Origin: Cupriavidus alkaliphilus | Lineage (GTDB): Bacteria > Pseudomonadota > Gammaproteobacteria > Burkholderiales > Burkholderiaceae | Direction: 5' to 3' | Assembly (NCBI RefSeq): GCF_900094595.1 | Contig: NZ_FMAD01000004.1 | Coordinates: 372,001-436,000 of the forward strand | DNA length: 64,000 nucleotides | Part shown: one piece after another, positions 7,307 through 15,250 of the stretch | How the letters are laid out: each line of letters opens with the position of its first letter | Numbering within the stretch: the stretch's first letter is position 1 | The notes under the pieces: model-generated | What the model saw: the letters and a program-made list of their open reading frames with translations, nothing else | Databases searched by the model: none | Told to the model about the DNA's origin: nothing | Translations under genes and position numbers: made by a program

Positions 7307-7972
7307 GTGACCGAAAACAGCCAGAGCCGGCGCGGTCGGCCCGCCAACGAGGCGCTTCGCCAAACGATAGTCGACACCGCCTGCGAACTCTTCGTGGAAC
7401 TGGGTTTTCAAGCGACGACCATGGACAAGGTCGCCCAGCGGGCGAAGATATCCAAGCTAAGCATCTATCGGCACTTCGAGAACAAGGAGGCGCTGTTCAG
7501 CGCGGCCATGACGGCCCGCTGCGAGCAGTTTGCACCGCAGGCTCTTTTTGAAGGCGTCGACGGTTCAGCCGAAGATCAGCTCATGGCGGTGGGGTCATCC
7601 CTGCTTCGCACGCTGTTGAGCCCGGACGTCCGCAGTGTCGAAGCCATGGTTTTGGCCGACAAGACGAACCAAAAGTCGTTAAGCAAGCTCCATTACGAAG
7701 CAGGGCCCGCCCATGTCATCGCCCAAATCGAGGCGGTGTTGCGTCAGTTGCACGCGAAAGCGATTCTGAACGTACCCGATGCTCGCCAGTCGGCCCGCTT
7801 GTTTGCCGCGCTTTTCAAAGGATCCGATCTCCTGCTTATCGCCCGCTTCGACGAGGCGAGAGCAGAGGACGACAACGAAATCGAATCCTATTGCCGGTCG
7901 GCCGTCGCCATGTTCATCGCCGCGCACGATGAAAAACACGCAGCAGGTGCATGCGCTGTTCGCTCGCCCTGA
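7307..7972 (+). CDS. TetR-family transcriptional repressor
   Basis: This 221-residue regulator has an N-terminal helix-turn-helix at about residues 35-60 (TTMDKVAQRAKISKLSIYRH) followed by FENKEALF, typical of the TetR family. The C-terminal half is the helical ligand domain. The start is a GTG, with only a weak upstream GGA. It is divergent from the flavoprotein and methyltransferase genes, and a strong palindrome lies between them, so autoregulation and control of those genes is likely. The inducer is unknown. Confidence 0.88.
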   Translation: MTENSQSRRGRPANEALRQTIVDTACELFVELGFQATTMDKVAQRAKISKLSIYRHFENKEALFSAAMTARCEQFAPQALFEGVDGSAEDQLMAVGSSLLRTLLSPDVRSVEAMVLADKTNQKSLSKLHYEAGPAHVIAQIEAVLRQLHAKAILNVPDARQSARLFAALFKGSDLLLIARFDEARAEDDNEIESYCRSAVAMFIAAHDEKHAAGACAVRSP

Positions 7973-8229
7973 GCAACCTATGGATGATGCGTGGACGACT
8001 GATGGGCAAGGCCATTGCATGAACGCAAAAGCCGTCCGCGCGGGGTAGGCAAAGGCCGCTTTACACACGATAGCGGCCGCTACTGCGGCCCACGTGGAAC
8101 GACAGAGAAGGGTCGGTAGTTGCCCTTGACGCCAGGAAGGCCGCTTCCCGACAGAAGGAGGGCCGAGACCGACCATCATTGACCGCGGCGGCCCATCTGC
8201 GAGCCTCGAGTCCATTCCACCCAGGCAGA

Positions 8230-9132
8230 TTATTTCTTGCGCAATCCGTCTATCGGATCCGTCTCAAATGCCTGCCATAGCGCATCGCGGCGCTGCAAGG
8301 CATCAATAACGGCCGGCTGGCGGAGTTGTGCGACCGCCGACACCAGCGCATTGCACAGGAAAAACGACGCAGTGTAGGAATCGAACGGCGACGCATTGGT
8401 CGTGCGCACCAGCAGGTGGTGATTTGCCAGTGGCACGAGCGGTGCGGCAGGGCTGTCGCAGATGGCCACGACGCGGGCGCCCATCTCTCGAAATGCCCTT
8501 GCGATGGCGACCGGCGCACTGGAATAGCGGCGAATGCTGAACGTCAGCAACACGTCTTCCGGCTCGACCCATAACATGGCGTCGGTGGCCGTCACGGCGC
8601 CTGCGCCTAGTTCCTGGACGTTCGGCCGGCACATGTTCAGATGCAGGGCCAACCAGGCGCTGACTGGAGCGCTGTTCTTTTGGGCGAGGATAAACACCCG
8701 CCCTTTTCCGCCGGCCAACAGGCGCGCAATCGCCTCAAAGGCGGCGAAATCCAGCGATTCGTGCGTCGCCGTCAGGTTGTGCTGGTCGTGCATGAAGGCG
8801 TCGTCGAGGCAGGCGCGCATGTCGCGCTTGCCTCCAATCAGCGCCGGCGCGCGCTGGCCCGCAGTCGGCAGCGTCGCGGTTACGTTGGCTCGTGCCTCGC
8901 GCTGAGCCTCTGCATAGCTTGCATAGCCCAGCTTGGCAAACAACCTTACCACCGTCGACGCGCTGGTGCCGTGCTGTGCGGCCAGTGCCGTTGCGGATTC
9001 CAGCAGCACGTGCGGATAGCCTCGCGTCAAAGCATCGGCCAGTTCGCGCTCGCGTGCCGTCAGCGTAGCGGCTTCGCGCGCCAGTCGGTCGAGCAGCGTG
9101 TCGCCGACAGTTTCGTTGCGGGTATTCGTCAT
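8230..9132 (-). CDS. MurR/RpiR-family transcriptional regulator
   Basis: This 300-residue protein has an N-terminal RpiR helix-turn-helix (QHGTSASTVVRLFAKLGY, about residues 54-71) and a C-terminal SIS domain for binding a phosphosugar-like ligand (RVFILAQKNSAPVSAW; VLLTFSIRRYSSAPV). The ATG before TNTRNETVG was chosen over a TTG five codons upstream. It is divergent from the M20 peptidase gene with 109 bases between, where a palindrome lies. It therefore probably controls the peptidase-Bug pair, an unusual target for a sugar-type regulator. Confidence 0.85.
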   Translation of the reverse strand: MTNTRNETVGDTLLDRLAREAATLTARERELADALTRGYPHVLLESATALAAQHGTSASTVVRLFAKLGYASYAEAQREARANVTATLPTAGQRAPALIGGKRDMRACLDDAFMHDQHNLTATHESLDFAAFEAIARLLAGGKGRVFILAQKNSAPVSAWLALHLNMCRPNVQELGAGAVTATDAMLWVEPEDVLLTFSIRRYSSAPVAIARAFREMGARVVAICDSPAAPLVPLANHHLLVRTTNASPFDSYTASFFLCNALVSAVAQLRQPAVIDALQRRDALWQAFETDPIDGLRKK

Positions 9133-9142
9133 GTTGACACCG

Positions 9143-9158
9143 TGCAATGCTCATTGCA
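9143..9158. promoter_or_regulatory. Palindromic operator between rpiR-type gene and M20 peptidase
   Basis: TGCAATG and CATTGCA form a perfect 7-base inverted repeat around CT, 10 bases upstream of the regulator ATG. An AT-rich stretch with TGATTATATCA and another ACTGCAAT half-site follows at 9159-9178. The repeated TGCAAT half-sites suggest cooperative binding of the neighbouring regulator. Confidence 0.5.
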
Positions 9159-9241
9159 TGATTATATCATCACTGCAATATTGATTTCATCGCCGTTTCA
9201 CTGCAGTCCATCGTTCCTCCCTGGTTGGGAAGAGGAAACCT

Positions 9242-10402
9242 ATGCAACTTGAAGAAACTGCCCCCGGCACCGATGCGCTGCTCGACTGGCTGCAGAGCCA
9301 GAATCAGGCAATGCAGGATTTGCTGCAGCAAATCGTGGATATCGACAGCAGCAGCCGCCATGAAGCCGGCGTGCAAGCCGTGGCCGAGACGCTTGGTACC
9401 CACCTGGAAGCCGCGGGCGTTCCTGTGCGCTTCCATACAGTCCCTGGATACGGCGTTTGCCTCGACGCACAAGTCCCCGGTTCTGGTGACGGCCTGCCGG
9501 TCTTGTTGATGGGGCATATGGATACGGTGCATCCCGTGGGTACGGCGGCCGAGCGCCCGTTCCGCGTTGAAGGCGGGCGTGCCTATGGCCCCGGCGTGGC
9601 CGACATGAAATCCGGCCTGGTGCTCAATGTGTTCGTTGCTGAAGCGCTCGTACGGCTGGGCCGGAACGCGCCTCCTGTGCGGCTATTCTTCTCGTGCGAC
9701 GAGGAGATCGGCTCGCCCGCCACACGCGACCGCATCATGACGGTCGCACGGGAAGTGCGCGCGGTCTTCAATGCCGAGCCGGGCCGCGTCAGCGGAAATC
9801 TCGTGACGGGCCGCAAAGGCTCGATGGTGGTCGAGTTCGAGGTCGAGGGCGTGGCCGCGCATTCGGGCATCAATCACGCCCATGGCGCCAGCGCAATCGA
9901 CGCGTTGGCGCGCAAGGTCCTGGCACTGCACGCGCTGACCGATGCCGCATCGGGCGTCACGACCAATGTCGGTTGCGTGCAAGGTGGGATCGTGCCGAAC
10001 ATGGTGGCGCCACACGCGAAGGCGCAGCTCGACGTGCGCTTCACCGCCGAAACCGATATGGAGGCGCTGTATGGCCGCATCCGCGAGATCATCGAAGCCG
10101 AATCGATCCCTCGTACGCGCGGCAGCATCACCGATATGCGCCGGACCATGCCGATGGCGACTACCCCGGACGCGCTGCTGGCGCTCTACCAGCGCAGCGC
10201 CGAGCGGGTTGGCTTTGCGGTCGCCGGCGAATTCACCGGGGGCGCGGCCGACAGCGGCCTGACCAGCTCCGTCGGCACGCCTACGCTGTGCGGAACCGGC
10301 CCGGTGGGCGGCCATCCCCATACCGAGCGCGAGTACTGCGAGCTTTCAACCTTCGTGCCGCGGGCGCAGGCCCTGGCGCTCGCCATCCTCGGCATGCAAT
10401 GA
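9242..10402 (+). CDS. M20-family metallopeptidase (glutamate carboxypeptidase-like)
   Basis: This 386-residue dizinc hydrolase probably removes an amino acid from an N-acyl or peptide substrate. Metal-site motifs are intact: GHMDTVHP, GPGVADMKSG, the catalytic glutamates in CDEEIGS, NAEPGR and the C-terminal GGHPHTE. The middle lid domain begins around GSMVVEFEVEGVAAHSG. The closest type is carboxypeptidase G2-like. The ATG has GAGGAAA upstream. It is followed by a Bug binding protein 52 bases on, so an amide-containing substrate may be bound and then hydrolysed by this unit. Confidence 0.87.
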   Translation: MQLEETAPGTDALLDWLQSQNQAMQDLLQQIVDIDSSSRHEAGVQAVAETLGTHLEAAGVPVRFHTVPGYGVCLDAQVPGSGDGLPVLLMGHMDTVHPVGTAAERPFRVEGGRAYGPGVADMKSGLVLNVFVAEALVRLGRNAPPVRLFFSCDEEIGSPATRDRIMTVAREVRAVFNAEPGRVSGNLVTGRKGSMVVEFEVEGVAAHSGINHAHGASAIDALARKVLALHALTDAASGVTTNVGCVQGGIVPNMVAPHAKAQLDVRFTAETDMEALYGRIREIIEAESIPRTRGSITDMRRTMPMATTPDALLALYQRSAERVGFAVAGEFTGGAADSGLTSSVGTPTLCGTGPVGGHPHTEREYCELSTFVPRAQALALAILGMQ

Positions 10403-10454
10403 GCGGCATGTCCCGCCATCGCCGGAATCCCTGATCCATCCAGCCTTTGCCATC

Positions 10455-11456
10455 ATGCAGAACCTGCCCTTTTCCCGCCGTAGCATCATTGCTTTTGGCC
10501 TGAGCGCCGCCACTCTTGCCGCCGCCGCACCGATTGGCGCCATGGCACAGGACAGCTGGCCTGCCCGGCCCATCACGCTGGTGGTCCCGTTTCCGCCTGG
10601 TGGTTCGGTCGACATCATGGCGCGGCAGTATTCGGAGCCGCTATCGCGCATTCTCGGCGTGCCGGTCGTTGTCGATAACCGTCCGGGTGCGGGCGGCTCG
10701 GTCGCGACGCAAGCGGTCGCCCGCAGCAAGCCAGACGGCTATACGCTAGTGGTCTCGTCGCAAAGCAGCCACCTTGCCAATCCGCTGACGCAGCCGCGCA
10801 TCGGCTACGATCCGATCAAGGACTTCGAGAACATCGCCATTCTCGGTCGCCAGCCTAACGCGCTTGTTGTACATGCCAGCCTCCCGGTCCGCACTTTTGC
10901 CGAGTTCATCGCCTATTCGAAGAAGAACCCTGGCAAGCTGGACTACGGCAGCGGCGGTGCCGGCAGCATGGGCCAGCTCAATGTCGAGATGTTCAAGGCA
11001 AGCACGGGTGCTGTTGCCACACATATCCCATACCGCGGTGGCTCGCAGTTGATTACCGCGGTGCTGAGCAGCGAGGTGCAGTTCATTCTCGACAACGTCG
11101 TCATCATGCTCCCGCACATCAAGGACGGAAAGGTACGCGCCCTGGCGGTAGCCTCAGAACAACGGCTCGAACAACTGCCCGACGTGCCTACGCTGGCCGA
11201 ACTCGGCCATCCGGAACTGAACCTGAGCTCTTGGACCGGCCTCGCGGCACCGGCCGGCACGCCTCAGCCGGTTGTGCAGAAGATCTACCAGGCCGTGCGC
11301 AAGGCCGCCACAGATCCCGCCATGCAGGCCACACTGCGCTCACGCGGCGTGGTGCCGCCGGAAGACATGGCACCGGCCGCATTCGAGCGCATGATGGCTG
11401 ATAGGCTGCAGCGCTATGGCGAGGTGGTCAAGCGGGCGAAGATTTCGGCGGAGTAA
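10455..11456 (+). CDS. Bug-family solute-binding protein
   Basis: This 333-residue periplasmic binding protein belongs to the Bug (TctC) family, the receptors of tripartite tricarboxylate transporters, often orphan in Bordetella, Cupriavidus and relatives. The signal peptide holds twin arginines (SRRSIIAF) and ends near GAMAQD. Family motifs are WPARPITLVVPFPPGG, VVDNRPGAGG and KPDGYTL. It lies behind the M20 peptidase and under the RpiR-type operator. The ligand is unknown, and the twin arginines may reflect Tat export. Confidence 0.9.
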   Translation: MQNLPFSRRSIIAFGLSAATLAAAAPIGAMAQDSWPARPITLVVPFPPGGSVDIMARQYSEPLSRILGVPVVVDNRPGAGGSVATQAVARSKPDGYTLVVSSQSSHLANPLTQPRIGYDPIKDFENIAILGRQPNALVVHASLPVRTFAEFIAYSKKNPGKLDYGSGGAGSMGQLNVEMFKASTGAVATHIPYRGGSQLITAVLSSEVQFILDNVVIMLPHIKDGKVRALAVASEQRLEQLPDVPTLAELGHPELNLSSWTGLAAPAGTPQPVVQKIYQAVRKAATDPAMQATLRSRGVVPPEDMAPAAFERMMADRLQRYGEVVKRAKISAE

Positions 11457-12249
11457 CGGCCACGTGAGTCCATGCGGGGCGGAGCCACCCTCCGGCCCTT
11501 CGGCGAAAAAACGCATCTTCGCGGGATTAGCCACGGCAACGGTAGCAGCCGGTCCGGAACGCGCAACGGACACTTGATTAGGCGATGCAGGTCCGTAACG
11601 GCTCGGTCACATTGTCAGCGGATATTCGCCATCGCCGAGTGCTTCCGCATCTAGCCCTACGTCCACGGCAAGCGTGCCGACGTGCGGCATATCCTGAAAT
11701 CGAAGACCATTTAACGGCCTTCCAGTCCCCTCCCTGTACGGATCGCTCGATCGGATCAAACATCGCTTCCCAGACGGCGCGGCAAGCCAGGCAGTCGCGC
11801 CGAACAGGCCGCAGCGGATCGCGACAAGGACCGAGTCTTTTGTATGGCCCTGATAGCTGTCGCCGAACAAACGTCCGCATTCGGGAAGCTTCGATGGCCG
11901 CTATGGGTCGTAAGCCGCCGGCCGATGCCCCTCACGAACGTCGTCTGACGAAGCGCCCCAAAATTGCGAATCGTCTGATCGCCATCCCCCACTGAAAAGG
12001 CAAAACTAAGGCCATCACCGAAACAACGGTGATCGGGTGTCGCAACCCGCTTTTCGTGGACGGATGGTCGCTCAGGCGACCATCTCCAAACGCACGCGCG
12101 CGTCGCTTCACCATGGCGGGCCGGGCGGGGCAGCCAATAGGCTGGCCGGTTGTTCGTCTGCGAGCCGGTATTGCGACCCCCGCTGTCTGGCCCGCCACCC
12201 TCTACTGTTTTGCATCAGGCGGGTCTCCACCCTTCTTCAGGAGAACGCA
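11457..12249. other. Long stretch with no recognised gene
   Basis: Several short open frames overlap on both strands, but none has a good start plus a known motif. A small inverted repeat ATCACCG/CGGTGAT lies near 12014-12033. The base composition is lower in GC in parts than the flanks, consistent with decayed DNA. The last 15 bases hold the AGGAG site of the next small gene. Confidence 0.4.
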
Positions 12250-12480
12250 ATGCAAGAGCAACCCCATCCCCAGCACGAAACCATCTTCATCGGCATTCCG
12301 GCAGAAACCCTGGAATCGCTCGAGCGGATCCAGGCCGGCCTGGGCAGCGTCCTGTCGCTGCTGGAAGTGGAAAGCGAACGGTCGGAGGGATGCCACGGCG
12401 TCCACTGCCTGCTGGCGATGATCAAAATGCAGGTGGATCAGATAGCGGAGGCGTTGCGTCCTGAGGCGGAAGCGTTATGA
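12250..12480 (+). CDS. Small protein, possibly DUF1484-like
   Basis: This 76-residue protein begins MQEQPHPQHETIF and has a mostly helical body (SLERIQAGLGSVLSLLEVE) with an ECHGVHCLL-type segment holding two cysteines (EGCHGVHCLLAMIKMQ). AGGAG lies 6 bases before the ATG, which decided this start over an upstream in-frame one. Similar small proteins of unknown function are known in Ralstonia and Cupriavidus (DUF1484), but this assignment is from memory. It ends inside the stop of the histidine-kinase remnant on the other strand. Confidence 0.6.
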   Translation: MQEQPHPQHETIFIGIPAETLESLERIQAGLGSVLSLLEVESERSEGCHGVHCLLAMIKMQVDQIAEALRPEAEAL

Positions 12481-12712
12481 GAGCTGGACATCCGGCCCTG
12501 TCCCTGCCGCGGACCTGTCTTCGCGCAGCCTGACGATAGATTCCGCACCCTGCCCGACCGTGCTTTCCGCGGTAATGCGGCCGCCATGGCGCTCGACCGG
12601 CGCGTAGCTGATCGACAGGCCGAGGCCGGTTACCATGTGCTTCTTGGTGGTAAAAAACGGATTGAACAGGTTGGGCAGTTCTTCAGGACCACCAGCACGC
12701 CCAGCACCCGAT
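12475..12712 (-). pseudogene. Sensor histidine kinase C-terminal remnant
   Basis: On the minus strand the frame reads EELPNLFNPFFTTKKHMVTG, then GLGLSISYAPVERHGGRITA and ESTVGQGAESIVRL, before TAA. These are the F and G2 boxes of the HATPase domain of NtrB-like sensor kinases, normally followed by the last beta strand as here. Nothing upstream encodes the H or N boxes; the frame is cut where the SDR gene begins. A kinase gene was therefore mostly deleted at this point. Confidence 0.72.
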
Positions 12713-12743
12713 TCCCTGTATTGCGGGACAGGAGGACATGCCC

Positions 12744-13628
12744 ATGGATCGCAGAAAGTTTCTTGCCGCAGGCGCCGGACTGGGTCCGGCCCTGGCCGCG
12801 GGATCGCTCATCGCCGCCACGACCTCCCGGGCGCAGACGCCCACGGATCCCCGCACGCAGCCCTCCATGCCAAACGCCCGGCGGGGCACCGGCCGCAAGG
12901 CCCGCGTGTTCATCACCGGCTCGTCCGACGGACTGGGCCATGCCGCTGCCCGGACGCTGCTTGCCGACGGCCATCAGGTGGTGGTGCACGTCCGCTCGCA
13001 GGCCCGGCTGCCCGCCGTGAAAGCACTGGTGGACCAGGGGGCCATCGCCACGATCGGCGACCTGTCGGACGTTGCGCAGATCCGCGATCTCGCCCGCCAG
13101 GTCAATGCGATTGGCAGGATGGACGCTGTCATCCACAACGCCGCCGTCATCTCCGGTGCGAAACTGATGGTGATCAACGTCGTGGCACCGTACCTGCTCA
13201 CGGTCCTGGTCCAGCGCCCCCGACGCCTGATCTACCTGAGCAGCAGCATGCACCGGGGCGCACGCGCCACGCTTGCCGGGATGGACTGGACGGGCCGCAC
13301 GGACACGGGCGGCTACTCGGAGAGCAAGCTCTTCATCACTACCCTCGCCGCAGCCGTTGCGCGGCTGTGGCCCGACGTGATCAGCAACGCCGTCGACCCG
13401 GGCTGGGTGCCGACGAAGATGGGTGGCCCGGACGCGCCGGACAACCTCCGGCTAGGGCACCTGACGCAGGAGTGGCTCGCCACCAGCGACGACCCCGCGG
13501 CGCTGACAAGCGGCGGCTACTGGTACCACCAGCAGCGCCAGCGGCCGCATCCCGCTGTCAACGATATCCGCTTCCAGGACGCGTTGCTGGCCGAACTGGC
13601 GCGTGCCACCGGTACCAGGCTGGGTTGA
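12744..13628 (+). CDS. SDR-family oxidoreductase with Tat-type signal
   Basis: This 294-residue short-chain dehydrogenase has the cofactor loop TGSSDGLGHAAA and the catalytic YSESK (Tyr-X3-Lys), preceded by a serine strand LIYLSSS. The unusual part is the N-terminus: MDRRKFLAAGAGLGPALAAG, a twin-arginine signal with an Ala-rich core, ending near SRAQ. AGGAGG lies 8 bases before this ATG, against 2 bases for the ATG two codons upstream, so the shorter start is preferred. Export of an NAD(P) enzyme would be unusual. Substrate unknown. Confidence 0.83.
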   Translation: MDRRKFLAAGAGLGPALAAGSLIAATTSRAQTPTDPRTQPSMPNARRGTGRKARVFITGSSDGLGHAAARTLLADGHQVVVHVRSQARLPAVKALVDQGAIATIGDLSDVAQIRDLARQVNAIGRMDAVIHNAAVISGAKLMVINVVAPYLLTVLVQRPRRLIYLSSSMHRGARATLAGMDWTGRTDTGGYSESKLFITTLAAAVARLWPDVISNAVDPGWVPTKMGGPDAPDNLRLGHLTQEWLATSDDPAALTSGGYWYHQQRQRPHPAVNDIRFQDALLAELARATGTRLG

Positions 13629-13675
13629 GTGGCAGGAAACGCGCCGCCACCGCTGCGGCCGCGAAAATCCGGCGG

Positions 13676-14188
13676 TCAGCCTCGCGCGGCCAGCAAGGCG
13701 TGCACGGCAGGCGTGGCCAGCGCCGCGAGCACACGCAACGCCGCCAGCTCCGCTACCGGCCATGCCGATCGGTCCGCAAGGTAGTTGAAGGTGCCTATCA
13801 CGCGCGACTGGTAGCACAGCGGCACATTGACCACCGCCGTGCAGCCCAGCCCGCGAATCACCTGCACGTCGTCGAACACCGCTGCCAGCGCGGCATCGCC
13901 CTCGCCGACAAAGACTTCGCCGCGTTCGAGCAACTGGCGCCGCCATGCGCTGTCGCCCTTCGACTTGCGTCCGCCGACCGGGTACGCGGACGGGTTGGAA
14001 GACCACAGGCGCTCGATCTGGGCCGGCCCGGCGTGCCAGGCGTTGATGGTCAGCAGGCCCGGCCCCATGGCCTGCAGCGTGGCGGCGCCGATGGCCTCGA
14101 ACGCCATGGCCGGCTCGCCGGCCTGCTGCAGCCGGTCGCACAGCGCATTGACGGTGGCCACCAGCGCGGCCGTGCGCAGTTGGCTCAC
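13676..14188 (-). CDS. GAF-domain protein
   Basis: This 170-residue protein consists mostly of one GAF domain, recognisable by GCTAVVNVPLCYQSRVIGTF near residues 115-134. No output domain is attached, so it is a free-standing small-molecule sensor or binding domain. It starts one base after the stop of the Bug gene and so is probably co-translated with it, last in the ggt-bug-gaf operon. A role in sensing the imported compound is an inference. Confidence 0.75.
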   Translation of the reverse strand: MSQLRTAALVATVNALCDRLQQAGEPAMAFEAIGAATLQAMGPGLLTINAWHAGPAQIERLWSSNPSAYPVGGRKSKGDSAWRRQLLERGEVFVGEGDAALAAVFDDVQVIRGLGCTAVVNVPLCYQSRVIGTFNYLADRSAWPVAELAALRVLAALATPAVHALLAARG

Positions 14189-14189
14189 G

Positions 14190-15167
14190 TCATTCCCCCT
14201 TGATGCCGAGTTCGCGGATCAGCTTGCCGTAGCGGTCGGCGTCGCGCTGCAGGATGGTGCCGAACTGCTGCGGCGTGGAGGTCGCGGTCTCGACGCCAAT
14301 CGCGTTCATCTTGGACTTGACCTCGGGCAGCGACATCACCGCGTTGATCTCGCGGTTCAGGCGTGCGGCCAGATCCGCCGGCATGCCCTTCGGACCGAAG
14401 GCGCCATACCAGACCGCCAGTTCATAACCGGGCACGGCCTCGGCCACGGTCGGCACGTTGGGCAGCAGCGGCGAGCGTTTGCTCTCCGTGACGGCCAGCA
14501 GGCGCAGCTTGCCACCCTTCACATGCGGCAGCGTCTGCGTGCCCGCCGAGAACAGCAGCTGGGTCTGGCCGGCCACGGTATCGACTACCGCGGGTGCGCC
14601 GCCCTTGTACGGCACGTGCAGCATCTGCACCCCGGCCATCTTCTCGAACAGCACCGCGCTCAGGTGGTTGGTCGAGCCCGGACCGGCGCTGGCGTAGGCC
14701 AGCTTGCCCGGGTTGGCCCTGGCGTAGGCAACCAGCTCCTTGACGTTCTGCGCCGGCACCGACGGGTGCACCACCAGCGTGTTGGTGACGTAGGCCAGCA
14801 GGCCCAGCGGCGTAAAGTCCTCCACGCCGCGGAACGGCATGTTCGGCATCAGCGCCGGGTTCATCGCGTGCGTACTCATCGAACCGACCAGCAGCGTGTA
14901 GCCGTCGGGCCTGGCACGCGCGACCATGGCCGAGCCGATATTGCCCGAGGCCCCGGGCTTGTTGTCGACGATCACCGGCTGGCCGAGCGAGCGCGTCAGG
15001 TGTTCGGACAGCACGCGCGCCAGGATATCGGTCGAGCCGCCGGCGGCCCACGGCACGATCAGCGTGACCGGCTTCTGCGGCCAGTTGTCGGCGGCGTGTG
15101 CGGCACCGCCTAGGCACATGGCCAGCGCGGCCATGCCGCCCAGCAGGGTTTTGGTCATCCATCGCAT
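14190..15167 (-). CDS. Bug-family solute-binding protein
   Basis: This 325-residue periplasmic receptor has a signal peptide MRWMTKTLLGGMAALAMCLG ending near AHAAD, then the Bug motifs WPQKPVTLIVPWAAGG, VIVDNKPGASG and RPDGYTLL. GAGGAGG lies upstream of the chosen ATG. It is the middle gene between a gamma-glutamyltransferase-like enzyme and a GAF protein, all in one direction. The bound solute might be related to gamma-glutamyl or N-acyl compounds, but this is only context. Confidence 0.9.
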   Translation of the reverse strand: MRWMTKTLLGGMAALAMCLGGAAHAADNWPQKPVTLIVPWAAGGSTDILARVLSEHLTRSLGQPVIVDNKPGASGNIGSAMVARARPDGYTLLVGSMSTHAMNPALMPNMPFRGVEDFTPLGLLAYVTNTLVVHPSVPAQNVKELVAYARANPGKLAYASAGPGSTNHLSAVLFEKMAGVQMLHVPYKGGAPAVVDTVAGQTQLLFSAGTQTLPHVKGGKLRLLAVTESKRSPLLPNVPTVAEAVPGYELAVWYGAFGPKGMPADLAARLNREINAVMSLPEVKSKMNAIGVETATSTPQQFGTILQRDADRYGKLIRELGIKGE

Positions 15168-15250
15168 GGTGTGATTCCTCCTCTTTCGGGACGGGCGCAC
15201 GATGCGGCCCGCCGTGTCTGTTTATTCGTGGGTTGCGCTCCGGTGCAGCG

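Noticed and set aside
11585-11995. Possible transposase remnant before the small DUF1484-like gene
   Set aside because: Translations on both strands gave no catalytic motif or terminal repeats I could recognise.
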